Positions 33,285-41,603 of a stretch of DNA of 64,000 nucleotides are shown one piece after another (the stretch's first letter is position 1; each line of letters opens with the position of its first letter). The translations under genes and the position numbers were made by a program. A model generated the notes under the pieces. It saw only the letters and a list, made by a program, of their open reading frames with translations. It was not told where the DNA came from and did no database searches. Origin of the DNA: Oscillospiraceae bacterium (lineage in GTDB: Bacteria > Bacillota_A > Clostridia > Oscillospirales > Oscillospiraceae); assembly GCA_017459865.1 (NCBI GenBank), contig JAFUCD010000008.1, positions 62,001-126,000 on the forward strand. Direction: 5' to 3'.

Positions 33285-34658
33285 ATGGCTGATTTCAAAC
33301 AATATCTAATGCCCGGGAAAAAGGGCCTGCTGATCGGGATCGGCGGCGTCAGCATGTCGCCTTTGGCGGAGGTGCTGCATGATACCGGACTTTCGATCGT
33401 CGGCTCGGATATGCATGAGAGCGTCAATACGCAGATGCTGCAGAAAAAAGGCATCCAGATCAATATCGGACATCGGGCTGAAAATATCACGCCGGATCTG
33501 GATTTCGTCGTCCGGACGGCGGCGGTGCACGATGACAACCCCGAGATCGTGGCGGCGCGCGCGCAGGGCATCCCCGTGTTTGAACGCACGCAGGCCTGGG
33601 GTGCGATCATGCAGGCGTATCCGAACGCGGTGTGCATCTCCGGTACGCACGGCAAGACGACCACGACCTCGATGTGCACGCATATCATGATGGCGGCGGA
33701 GCGCGACCCGACCGTGATGATCGGCGGTACGCTGCCGCTGCTGCGCGCCGGTCACCGCGTGGGCGCGGGAGACACGATCATTTTTGAGTCCTGCGAGTAT
33801 TATAATTCCTTCCTCGCGCTCAATCCCTCCATTGCGATCATCCTGAACGTCGAGGAGGACCATCTCGACTTCTTCAAGGATCTGGAGGACATCAAGGCCT
33901 CGTTCCGCTCCTTTGCCGAGCGCGTTCCGGAGACCGGCTGCATCATCGCAAACTATGACGACGCGAACACGATGGATCTGCTGCGCGGCATCGACCGCAC
34001 GGTGTTCACCTTCGGCATGTCTCCCGAGGCGGACGTGTACGCGGAGCATATCGTCCGCAAGGGCGCGCGCTGCGAGTTCGACATCGTCTGCAACGGCGAC
34101 GTGTTCACGCGCGCGACGATCCATGTCCCGGGCGAGCACAACGTCCGCAACGCGCTGGCGGCCGCTGCCGCGGCGATCCAGCTCGGCATCAGCGCGACGG
34201 CTGTGAAATACGGCCTCGCGGGCTTCCAGGGCGCCGGACGACGCTTTGAGTTCAAGGGCCGCTTCCAGGGCGCGGATCTCTATGATGATTACGCGCACCA
34301 CCCGAGCGAGCTGTCCGCCGTGCTCGATGCGGTGGAGGCATTGGATTACGAGCGCGTCATCGTCGTGTTTCAGCCGCATACCTATTCGCGCACGAAGGCG
34401 CTGTTTGCGCAGTTCGTGGAGCAGCTGCGCCGCCCGACCATCACGTATCTGGCGGAGATCTTCGCCGCGCGCGAGCAGAATACGATCGGCATCTCGTCGG
34501 CGGATCTGGCAAAGCAGATCCCGAACGCGCGCTTTTTCTCCACCTTCGGCGAGATCGAAAACACCCTTCGCGACGTCGCGCGTCCGGGTGACATCATTCT
34601 CACGGTCGGTGCCGGCGATGTGTTTCGGATCGGCGAGCATTTGCTCGAAAATCAATAA
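33285..34658 (+). CDS. murC: UDP-N-acetylmuramate--L-alanine ligase
   Basis: A 457-residue Mur ligase adding L-Ala to UDP-MurNAc at the start of the peptidoglycan stem. The N-terminal dinucleotide-like fold opens LLIGIGGVSMSPLAEVL, the P-loop is ISGTHGKTTTTSM, and LNVEEDHLDFF and YDDYAHHPSEL mark the central and C-terminal domains. It is monocistronic between its own promoter and terminator; murD lies 9 kb away. Confidence 0.97.
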   Translation: MADFKQYLMPGKKGLLIGIGGVSMSPLAEVLHDTGLSIVGSDMHESVNTQMLQKKGIQINIGHRAENITPDLDFVVRTAAVHDDNPEIVAARAQGIPVFERTQAWGAIMQAYPNAVCISGTHGKTTTTSMCTHIMMAAERDPTVMIGGTLPLLRAGHRVGAGDTIIFESCEYYNSFLALNPSIAIILNVEEDHLDFFKDLEDIKASFRSFAERVPETGCIIANYDDANTMDLLRGIDRTVFTFGMSPEADVYAEHIVRKGARCEFDIVCNGDVFTRATIHVPGEHNVRNALAAAAAAIQLGISATAVKYGLAGFQGAGRRFEFKGRFQGADLYDDYAHHPSELSAVLDAVEALDYERVIVVFQPHTYSRTKALFAQFVEQLRRPTITYLAEIFAAREQNTIGISSADLAKQIPNARFFSTFGEIENTLRDVARPGDIILTVGAGDVFRIGEHLLENQ

Positions 34659-34674
34659 CAGAACGGTTCTTCCG

Positions 34675-34706
34675 ACTCCCCAACGTTTTGTTGGGGAGTT
34701 TTTTTG
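34675..34706 (+). terminator. Terminator after murC
   Basis: ACTCCCCAAC pairs perfectly with GTTGGGGAGT around GTTTT, followed by a run of T residues. Confidence 0.95.
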
Positions 34707-34797
34707 CCTCATTTTCACGCTTTGGGCGGCGCGCCGTCGAGGCGGGGACATACCCGACGGCGCCGATGAAAAACTTCCCGTCTGCGACAGCGGAGAG

Positions 34798-34830
34798 TGA
34801 CAGGTTCCTTGCGCAAGGGGAAATATAATG
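34798..34830 (+). promoter_or_regulatory. spoIIE promoter with 21-base spacer, possible Spo0A site
   Basis: GTGACA (34798-34803) and a perfect TATAAT (34825-34830) are 21 bases apart. Such long spacing is known from Spo0A-activated sigma-A promoters of Bacillus spoIIE and spoIIG. Just upstream, CTGTCGCAG on the minus strand (34791-34783) differs from the 0A box TGNCGAA at one base. The Spo0A link is inference. Confidence 0.5.
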
Positions 34831-34870
34831 ACCTCACGATGTTATGTAACCTTGATTCGGAGGGGTCGAA

Positions 34871-37201
34871 ATGTTTGTCAGATCGGTCATGGAACGGCGC
34901 AAGCCGTCGCGCTCGATGTCGGAGCGGTGGTCTCAGATCCTGCACGCTTCCAAGTGGACGGAGCTCTCCGTCTGCTTTGCGCTCGGGCTGGTGCTCTCCG
35001 CAGCGAGGATCGGGGACAGCTGCGCGCCGTTCGGGACGGCGATCCTCGCCGTTCTGGGCTACGGCTCCGGCGGGCTGGTCTGTCTGCTGGGCGCCTCCAT
35101 CGGCTATTACGCGGCGTTCGGTTTCACGGTCGGCACACAGATGACCGCCGGGTGCGTGCTGACGTTCGCCGCCTGTTACTTTTTAAGAAATTCCGCTTTT
35201 CTCTATACGAGATGGGCGCCGCCCGTCATATCTGCCGTGACATACGGGATCACGCGGCTGGCTGTCACGGCGCTGTCCGGAGGCTTTACGGTTTTGATCT
35301 GCGCGCGGCTGCTGTTTTGGCTCTCGCTGTGCGCGGGCGCGGCGCTGGCGTTCCATCAGGCGCTGGAGCTGCGCGAGGTGGAGACGGCTGCCGGGGCGGC
35401 GTGCCGGACCGTGGCGTCGGTCGTGCTGCTCAGCTGCGCGGCGATGGGGATATCCGGCTTTGTGCTGTTCGGGGAGGTCTCGCTCGGGCGGATCGCCGCG
35501 GTCCTGAGCCTGCTCGTCATCAGCGCGATGGGCGGCGCGCTCTCCGGTGGCGCTGCCGGTGTCGTGCTCGGGATCGCGATGGATCTCTGCTGGGGCGGCG
35601 TGCTCTATGCCGTCGTCTATCCCGTCACGGCGCTGATCGGCGGGCTTTTCGGGCGGTATCGACGGCCGCTGTTCACGCTCATTTGCCTCACGATCAGCGC
35701 GCTGACGCTGCTGGCGCTTCCGAGAACGGAGATGACGCTCTCCGCGATGCTGGAATGTGCGGCTGCCGCGCTGCTTTATCTTATGCTGCCGCGCGGCTGG
35801 ATCCTCACGGTGGGTGCGTTTTTGCAGCCCGTGCAGGCGGGGCGCGGCGAATCCGGTCTGCGCCATCTGGTGGCGGGACGTCTGGGCGGCATGTCCCGCG
35901 CGTATCGCGCGCTCTATGATGTGGCGCAGGAGGCGGCGGGGTCGGCTGAGAACGACAATGACATCGCGAAGGTCTTTGACCGCACGTCCGAACGGGTATG
36001 CCTGCATTGTGTGCTGCGCGAGGAATGCTGGATCGCGCGCAGCGGCGACACGCTCAACGCGATGAATGACGCTTCCGTGCTGATGCAGCAGCGCGGGCGG
36101 CTGGAGGCCATGGATTTTCCCGAGCATTTCCGGCAGCGCTGTCTCTCGCTGCATGAATTCACCGAGGTCGTGAACGGCGAGCTGCGTCTGCGCGCCTATC
36201 GCCGCCGCATGAAGCAGATGATGCAGGAGGAGCGCTCGCTTTTGCTGGAACAGTACCGGGATTTTTCGGATGTGCTCGCCGATTCGGCGCGCGCGCTCGA
36301 CAGCGTGCACGGAGCGGATCCGCTCGCGGAGAGAAGACTGACGCGCTATCTGCGCACGCTCGGGATCGAGGCGGACGCGGCGGTGTTCCGCGATGAGCGA
36401 GGCAGACTGCACGCAGCGCTCGAGAGCCGGTATCTGAAGCAGCTGATGGAGACGCCTGATTTTCTCGACGGGATCTCGGCGGTGCTGGGGGTGCGGCTGT
36501 GTGTGCCGGAGCGGCAGCTGAAGGAAGACAGTCTGATCCTGCTGGAGGCGGAGCCCCTCTCCGCGTCCGTGGGGATCGCCGCCGTGCGCAAGCATGGCGA
36601 GACCGTGTCCGGTGACCGCGGGACGTATTTCAAGACCGACGGCGGTCAGCTCTGCGTGATCCTCTCTGACGGGATGGGCACCGGCGCGGAGGCGGCGGAC
36701 GGCAGCATCAACGCGATCCGGATCCTCGAGCGCTTTCTGCGCGCGGGCGTCGCGCCGTCGGCGGCGATGAAGCTCTTAAACTCCACGGCGCTCGCGCGCG
36801 ACGAGAGCAACTGGGGCTATGCCACCGTGGATCTGATGGTCATCGATCTTTTCACGGGGGACGCGTGCTTCTATAAATACGGCGCCGCGCCGTCGTATAT
36901 CAAGACCGGGAACGTGATCCGCAAGATCAAGTGCCGTTCCTTTGCCGCCGGGCTGAAATACGAGGCGGGGAAGACCCCGGACGTGATGCACATGCGTCTC
37001 AAGCCCGGCAGCGTCGCCGTGATCGCGAGCGACGGCGTGGTCTCAGACGGCAAGGACGTCTGGCTGCGAAAGCTGCTGGAAAAGACCACGGCGGAGGATA
37101 TGAAGACGCTCGCCGGCGGCGTGATCCGCTCGGCGGTGCGCGAATACGGCAGGAACGACGATATGACAGCGCTGGCTGTGAAGGTGGAGGTGCGGCAGTA
37201 A
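34871..37201 (+). CDS. spoIIE: Stage II sporulation protein E (SpoIIAA phosphatase)
   Basis: A 776-residue protein with about ten membrane segments (residues 35-310), a central regulatory region and a C-terminal PP2C domain (from about residue 575). Phosphatase motifs include LCVILSDGMGTGAEAADGS, VAVIASDGVVSDGKDVW and the C-terminal GRNDDMTALAVKV, whose Asp residues bind manganese. It dephosphorylates SpoIIAA to release SigF in the forespore and also acts at the polar septum. The ATG follows GGAGGGG. It overlaps the next small gene by one base (TAATG). spoIIAA, spoIIAB and sigF lie at 62260-63769. Confidence 0.96.
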   Translation: MFVRSVMERRKPSRSMSERWSQILHASKWTELSVCFALGLVLSAARIGDSCAPFGTAILAVLGYGSGGLVCLLGASIGYYAAFGFTVGTQMTAGCVLTFAACYFLRNSAFLYTRWAPPVISAVTYGITRLAVTALSGGFTVLICARLLFWLSLCAGAALAFHQALELREVETAAGAACRTVASVVLLSCAAMGISGFVLFGEVSLGRIAAVLSLLVISAMGGALSGGAAGVVLGIAMDLCWGGVLYAVVYPVTALIGGLFGRYRRPLFTLICLTISALTLLALPRTEMTLSAMLECAAAALLYLMLPRGWILTVGAFLQPVQAGRGESGLRHLVAGRLGGMSRAYRALYDVAQEAAGSAENDNDIAKVFDRTSERVCLHCVLREECWIARSGDTLNAMNDASVLMQQRGRLEAMDFPEHFRQRCLSLHEFTEVVNGELRLRAYRRRMKQMMQEERSLLLEQYRDFSDVLADSARALDSVHGADPLAERRLTRYLRTLGIEADAAVFRDERGRLHAALESRYLKQLMETPDFLDGISAVLGVRLCVPERQLKEDSLILLEAEPLSASVGIAAVRKHGETVSGDRGTYFKTDGGQLCVILSDGMGTGAEAADGSINAIRILERFLRAGVAPSAAMKLLNSTALARDESNWGYATVDLMVIDLFTGDACFYKYGAAPSYIKTGNVIRKIKCRSFAAGLKYEAGKTPDVMHMRLKPGSVAVIASDGVVSDGKDVWLRKLLEKTTAEDMKTLAGGVIRSAVREYGRNDDMTALAVKVEVRQ

Positions 37202-37554
37202 TGCAGGAAAAGAGAAGCTACGACCCGTATATGCGCCCCGATCAGGGCGCGGTCTGCGCAAAGGGCGTCTCCAGACGTATCGTGGTCGTCCCGGGGGAGG
37301 AGAGCTCTGTATATGAGCAGATCATCTATGTCGTGCGGGACGACGCGGCGCGCTCGGGCATCACGGCGCAGGCGGTCCTGCAGGAGGCGCAGCGGTGCCT
37401 CCTGCCGCAGCAGTCGGTCCAGGCGGACTGCTTTTCGCCCGAGGACGATGCGCTCGAGGAAGAAGATCATGTATCCAAGGTGCTGTTTGCGTTGTCCGGC
37501 GTCGCGCTGGCGCTGTCCGGCGGACTGCTGATGTATTGGTTTTTTGCGATCTGA
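37201..37554 (+). CDS. Small tail-anchored membrane protein coupled to spoIIE
   Basis: A 117-residue protein opening MQEKRSYDPYMRPDQGAVC, polar for about 90 residues, then one membrane segment at the C-terminus (VLFALSGVALALSGGLLMYWFFAI). Its ATG overlaps the spoIIE stop in TAATG and it is followed by a terminator, so it is made with SpoIIE. I do not recognise a family. A role in forespore or septum events is inference from coupling alone. Two cysteines (residues 19 and 66) are present but no clear motif. Confidence 0.8.
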   Translation: MQEKRSYDPYMRPDQGAVCAKGVSRRIVVVPGEESSVYEQIIYVVRDDAARSGITAQAVLQEAQRCLLPQQSVQADCFSPEDDALEEEDHVSKVLFALSGVALALSGGLLMYWFFAI

Positions 37555-37556
37555 TG

Positions 37557-37596
37557 AAAAAAGCTCCGCGTCGGTAAGATCCGATGCGGAGCTTTT
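37557..37596 (+). terminator. Bidirectional terminator between the spoIIE operon and mtnN
   Basis: AAGCTCCGCGTCGG pairs with CCGATGCGGAGCTT around TAAGAT, with A residues on the left and T residues on the right. It suits both converging transcripts. Confidence 0.9.
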
Positions 37597-37609
37597 GTCA
37601 GGCTGTTTT

Positions 37610-38311
37610 TTATTCTGACAGCAGAGCAGCCATTCCGGTGACGATGGCGATACTGTGTCTCGCGGCGTCCTTTTCAAATTCCGAGAAGGAGACGCCGCCG
37701 GAGTCGTCGGCGCGGTCGGAGATCGCCCGGATGATGACGAACGGGAGCGCGTTTGCGCAGCAGACCTGCGCTATGGCCGCGCCCTCCATCTCGGCGCACA
37801 GACCGCCAAATTCGGAGGTGATGCGCTGCTTCTGCGCGCTTCCGGCGATAAACTGGTCGCCGCTGCAGATCCGCCCGCACAGCACGTGCAGACCCATGCC
37901 GGTCTGCTCCGCCGCCTGCACGGCAAGCTGCCGCATCGCTTCGTCGGCGGGGAAGGCGACATGCCCGTACGGCGGGATCTCCGCCTTCTGAAAGCCGATC
38001 GGCGAGAGATCGAAATCGTGCTGCACCGCTTCGGTCGAGATGACGATGTCGCCGATGTCCAGCTTCTCGCTCAGAGCACCCGCGACGCCGGTATTGATGA
38101 TATGCGTGACCTGAAAATGGTCCTTCAGCAGCTGCACGCACATCGCCGCGTTGACCTTGCCGATGCCGCATTTGACCACAACGGCGTCGAGCGCGCCGAG
38201 TCTGCCGGCGCAAAAGTGCATGCCTGCGAAGGCTTCACGCGTTGCTTCCTGCAGCGCCTCCTGCAGCGCCGAGACCTCCGAGTCCATGGCGCCGATGATC
38301 CCAAGCTTCAT
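37610..38311 (-). CDS. mtnN: 5'-methylthioadenosine/S-adenosylhomocysteine nucleosidase
   Basis: A 233-residue enzyme that cleaves adenine from methylthioadenosine and S-adenosylhomocysteine, feeding the SAM cycle. LGIIGAMDSEVSALQ is the classical N-terminus, INTGVAGAL follows, CAEMEGAAIAQVC contains the ribose-binding Met-Glu, and AISDRADDSG holds the catalytic Asp. It is the last gene of the THF-riboswitch operon, 11 bases after the ATPase gene, with AAGGAGG before its ATG. Confidence 0.95.
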   Translation of the reverse strand: MKLGIIGAMDSEVSALQEALQEATREAFAGMHFCAGRLGALDAVVVKCGIGKVNAAMCVQLLKDHFQVTHIINTGVAGALSEKLDIGDIVISTEAVQHDFDLSPIGFQKAEIPPYGHVAFPADEAMRQLAVQAAEQTGMGLHVLCGRICSGDQFIAGSAQKQRITSEFGGLCAEMEGAAIAQVCCANALPFVIIRAISDRADDSGGVSFSEFEKDAARHSIAIVTGMAALLSE

Positions 38312-38322
38312 GTCGTTCCTCC

Positions 38323-39030
38323 TTAAAAACCCTGATGTGTAAACGCTTCCCAGCTGCGGTGCATATAGGTCTGCAGCGCGATCGGCTCGCCGATGTAGGT
38401 CTCGTCACGTCCGTCAGCGAGAAACGCCTCCAGAAATTCCTTGCGCCCGGTCGTGTGCACGACGGGGATACCGCTGATCAGCACGGTCTCCTTCAGCACG
38501 TCGTATCCGCGGCGCAGGTCGTCCGCACTGGCGTAGTTCAGGAGATTTGCGTTGTTCACAAAGCCCGTGACCTGCAGGCGCGCAAAGCCCTCCATCTCCT
38601 CCTTCAGAGAGAGGATCTTTTCCGGCGTTCCGGACATGGGGCGGAAGACGTTGACGATGTCGTATACATGCAGCTGTCCCGGCTCCAGCGCGGCAAAATC
38701 CGTATGATATCTGCCGAGGGAAAGAGAGCCCGCCGCGTCGCCGCCCACGTCAAAGACGACGTAATCCCAGTCGCCGTCAAAGGCGGAGGCGACGGCGGAG
38801 GACATGCTGCTCGGCGTGACGCCCTTTCCGGCGAAGGTCGGCGAGACCACGTTGATGCTCCGATCGGTCAGCAGCTGCACGCGGTCCGACATGCGGAAAT
38901 AGTCGTTCACCTTGTCAAGATCGATCACCAGCGTGTTCAGCCCTTTTTCCGCCGCGTTGACCGCGAGATTCAGCGCGATTTCCGTCTTGCCGGAGCCGTA
39001 GTTGCCGATGAGTACGATGATCTGTTTCAT
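38323..39030 (-). CDS. ParA/MinD-like P-loop ATPase, function unknown
   Basis: A 235-residue cytosolic NTPase. IIVLIGNYGSGKTEIALNLA is a Walker A with only one lysine in the usual place, not the deviant two-lysine form of ParA; VIDLDKVNDYF and VVFDVGGDAAG are the following strands. Its ATG overlaps the FolC-fusion stop (ATGA), so it is co-translated with folate genes. I know no described role for it in folate metabolism; CobQ/CobB-like or adenylation-type activities are open. Confidence 0.78.
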   Translation of the reverse strand: MKQIIVLIGNYGSGKTEIALNLAVNAAEKGLNTLVIDLDKVNDYFRMSDRVQLLTDRSINVVSPTFAGKGVTPSSMSSAVASAFDGDWDYVVFDVGGDAAGSLSLGRYHTDFAALEPGQLHVYDIVNVFRPMSGTPEKILSLKEEMEGFARLQVTGFVNNANLLNYASADDLRRGYDVLKETVLISGIPVVHTTGRKEFLEAFLADGRDETYIGEPIALQTYMHRSWEAFTHQGF

Positions 39031-40862
39031 GTCGCGTCATCCTCCGTTTCCACCGGGAACAGCCCGGCTTCGGTCACAAGATAGGGGATCGGGATATCGG
39101 TGCTTTCGGTGTAAACGCGCGCTGTGCGCTGCGCCTCGAAGGCGGTGAGCAGGAAGACCGCGCGGGCGCATTGCGGCAGAAAGCGGTCATAGTAGCCCGC
39201 GCCCATGCCGATCCGACCACCGAAGCGGTCAAAGCCCGCGCACGGGCAGAGCACGAGATCGATCTCACACGGATCGATCCGGTCCGAGCGCTCGGGGTCC
39301 GGCTCACGAATGCCGAACGCGCCGGTTTTCCAACTCCGTTCGTCGTGCGGCACAAACGCGCCCATCTCGGTTTTCGACAGGCAGCAGGGCCAGCAGACGC
39401 GTTTTCCGTCTGCCTCGGCTTGCGCCGCGACGGCGGAGAGGTCCGCCTCGCTGCCGAAGGCGCGAAACAGGAAAATGGACTTGGATCGCTGATAGAGCGG
39501 TGAAGCGAGGATGTTTACACAGAGCGACGCGGAGGCGTTCGCGCGCGTTTCGGGCGAAAGCGCGTCGCGGCTTGCCAGCGCCTGACGACGCTGGAAACGT
39601 TTGATCACGGCGGGGAACCGTGTGCGGATCTCTCCTGCGAGATACAGCGAGCCGAATGCCACGACCGGAGCGCCCGTCTCGAGCGCCATGCGGATGCCGG
39701 CGTCGACGTCCGGCGCGGCAACAGCGTCCTGTCCGCGCGCACACAGACGCTCTGCGAGCGTCTGAGCCGGAAGCGCGCGGGGATTGTTCGGCGTCAGACA
39801 GATATACGCTGCGCCGTACGGCTGCACGATATCGAGCATGGTGTCCGAGTCCTTGTCCGCGAGCACGCCGAGCAGGAACGTGACCTTCTGCTCCGGCAGA
39901 TAGGCGGCGATGCCCTGCGCCAGCGCCTCGGCGCACTGCGGGTTGTGCCCGCCGTCAAGCAGAAAGAGGGGATCCCGATGCAAAACCTCCATGCGGGCGG
40001 GCCACCGTACATCCCGAAGTCCGGCGCGGACCGCGTCGTCGGGAATGCGCCAGCCGCGAGAGCGGAGCGTTTCGATCACGGTGAGCGCCACGGCGGCGTT
40101 GTTCAGCTGGTGCGCGCCGAGCAGCGGCAGACGCAGATGTGTCCAGCTGTGAAAGGAAAATTGCTGTCCGCGTAGCGAGGCGTCCTCGGGGACGATCGCG
40201 TCCGTGTCCGCGACCTGAAACGGGACGTCTGCGCTCCGACAGAGCGCCGCGAGCGTCTGCAGCACGACGGGCGCGGAGGGATAGGCCACGCAGTCGCAGC
40301 CGGGCTTGATAATGCCGCCCTTCGTGCGCGCGATCTCCTCGAGTGTGGAGCCAAGATACTCCGTGTGCTCCAGTCCGATGTTCATGATCACGGCGACCTC
40401 GGGCGCGTCGATCACGTTCGTGCTGTCGAGCGCGCCGCCCATGCCGACCTCCAGCACGACGACGTCGCATTGCCGGGCGGCATAGTATTCTATCGCGATC
40501 GCCGTCACGAGCTCGAACTGGCTGGGGTGGTCGTCCATCTGATCGGCGTAAAACCGCACACGCTCCGTCGCGGCGGCGAGAGCTTCCTCCGGGATGCTCT
40601 CGCCGTCGATCTGGATGCGCTCACAGAACGACTGGATATATGGGGAGGTATACAGCCCCGTGCGATAGCCCGCCCGCGTGAGCACGGACGCGAGCATCGC
40701 GCAGGTGCTGCCCTTGCCGTTGCTGCCGGCAACGTGGATGAAGCGGAGCTTTTTCTGCGGATCACCCAGCGCGTGCAGCAACGTCCGCGTACGCTCCAGA
40801 CCCAGACGCGTTGCGCTCCAGGTGCAGGCTTCGATATAGGAAATGGCCTCTTGTACGTTCAT
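39027..40862 (-). CDS. folC: FolC fused to 5-formyltetrahydrofolate cyclo-ligase
   Basis: A 611-residue two-domain protein. Residues 1-about 425 are a Mur-ligase-type folylpolyglutamate synthase: P-loop HVAGSNGKGSTCAM (43-56), GLYTSPYIQSF, EVGMGGALDSTN, LDGGHNP. Residues about 430-611 are a 5-formyl-THF cyclo-ligase: SKSIFLFRAFGSEADL, DGKRVCWPC, and the phosphate loop GMGAGYYDRFL (from 552). The first glutamylates folates; the second converts 5-formyl-THF to methenyl-THF with ATP. The frame is unbroken across the joint, so it is a true fusion. It overlaps folT by ATGA. Confidence 0.92.
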   Translation of the reverse strand: MNVQEAISYIEACTWSATRLGLERTRTLLHALGDPQKKLRFIHVAGSNGKGSTCAMLASVLTRAGYRTGLYTSPYIQSFCERIQIDGESIPEEALAAATERVRFYADQMDDHPSQFELVTAIAIEYYAARQCDVVVLEVGMGGALDSTNVIDAPEVAVIMNIGLEHTEYLGSTLEEIARTKGGIIKPGCDCVAYPSAPVVLQTLAALCRSADVPFQVADTDAIVPEDASLRGQQFSFHSWTHLRLPLLGAHQLNNAAVALTVIETLRSRGWRIPDDAVRAGLRDVRWPARMEVLHRDPLFLLDGGHNPQCAEALAQGIAAYLPEQKVTFLLGVLADKDSDTMLDIVQPYGAAYICLTPNNPRALPAQTLAERLCARGQDAVAAPDVDAGIRMALETGAPVVAFGSLYLAGEIRTRFPAVIKRFQRRQALASRDALSPETRANASASLCVNILASPLYQRSKSIFLFRAFGSEADLSAVAAQAEADGKRVCWPCCLSKTEMGAFVPHDERSWKTGAFGIREPDPERSDRIDPCEIDLVLCPCAGFDRFGGRIGMGAGYYDRFLPQCARAVFLLTAFEAQRTARVYTESTDIPIPYLVTEAGLFPVETEDDAT

Positions 40863-41374
40863 GTGGGAAGTCTCTTTTCAATGGTCTGGATCGTTCTGGC
40901 GATGATCGGGATGAGCACCAGCTGCAGCGCGGCCATGATTGCGCATTGGATGAGTCTGGCGGCCATGGTCGGCAGATACGGCAGACCGTAGAGCACATGC
41001 AGCCAAAAGGTGTTCAGCAGCAGACTGCACACCAACTGCTGCAGGACCACGGCGAGCAGGACGCGCGGGAAGGACTGGCTTTTGTACAGCAGCAGTCCGT
41101 AGATCAGACCTGTCACGGCGGCGGTGACCGTAAAGCCGGGAAAGAACGGGCCGACCGGGAACAGGAACGCGCCCAGGATATCGGCGAGGATGCTCATGAC
41201 GACCGCCGGAATGGGGCCATAGAGGATCGCGGCGATCACAACGGGGATGAAATCAAGACTAAGCTTGATGCTCTCCGAGGGGCGGATCGTTCCGAACCGG
41301 GCGATGATGATCTCGAGCGCCAGCAGGATGCTGAGCACGGCCATCGTTTTGGTGTTGAAGCGCTTTTGGGACAT
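40859..41374 (-). CDS. folT: Folate ECF transporter S component FolT
   Basis: A 171-residue membrane protein with six predicted segments. The N-terminal FNTKTMAVLSILLALEIIIARF and SLDFIPVVIAAILYGPIPAVV segments are typical of FolT. It binds folates for the shared ECF module, which is not in the window. The ATG at 41374 directly follows AAAGGAGTTTTTT, in which the ribosome site is also the right arm of the leader terminator. A THF riboswitch upstream confirms folate as the substrate. Confidence 0.94.
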   Translation of the reverse strand: MSQKRFNTKTMAVLSILLALEIIIARFGTIRPSESIKLSLDFIPVVIAAILYGPIPAVVMSILADILGAFLFPVGPFFPGFTVTAAVTGLIYGLLLYKSQSFPRVLLAVVLQQLVCSLLLNTFWLHVLYGLPYLPTMAARLIQCAIMAALQLVLIPIIARTIQTIEKRLPT

Positions 41375-41410
41375 AAAAAACTCCTTTCGTGACAGTTGCC
41401 ACGAAAGGAG
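41375..41410 (-). terminator. THF riboswitch expression platform
   Basis: On the minus strand CTCCTTTCGTGGCA pairs with TGTCACGAAAGGAG, with a G-U pair, followed by TTTTTT and then the folT ATG. The AAAGGAG of the right arm is the ribosome site itself, so the stem can either terminate transcription or hide the ribosome site. Confidence 0.88.
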
Positions 41411-41426
41411 GCTGTGTTTCCTTGGT

Positions 41427-41521
41427 GGCAGCGGATGCGGCACAGGCACCGCGCATGTTCTGCTTCGTCCGCAGGCAACTTCCCATCCTGCGGCACTTAA
41501 CGCGCCTGTCCTACTCTGTCC
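41427..41521 (-). promoter_or_regulatory. THF (tetrahydrofolate) riboswitch
   Basis: Minus-strand RNA with the conserved parts of the THF-I aptamer in order: AGAGTAGGACAGG, GCGCGTTAAGTG, AGGATGGGAAGTTGCC, ACGAAGCAG, TGCGCGGTG and GCATCCGCTGCC. P1 (GG-CAG with CTGCC) and P2 (GACAGGC with GCCTGT) pair. The expression platform and folT follow directly. Confidence 0.95.
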
Positions 41522-41552
41522 AATTTGCGGGGAGAGGGGATTCTCTGATTCA

Positions 41553-41581
41553 GTTATACTACGGAAACGCGGTGATTGCAA
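41553..41581 (-). promoter_or_regulatory. Promoter of the THF-riboswitch operon
   Basis: Minus strand TTGCAA (41581-41576), 17 bases, TATAAC (41558-41553), about 31 bases before the aptamer. Confidence 0.75.
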
Positions 41582-41603
41582 GCGGCAAATGTAATTTTAC
41601 CGC

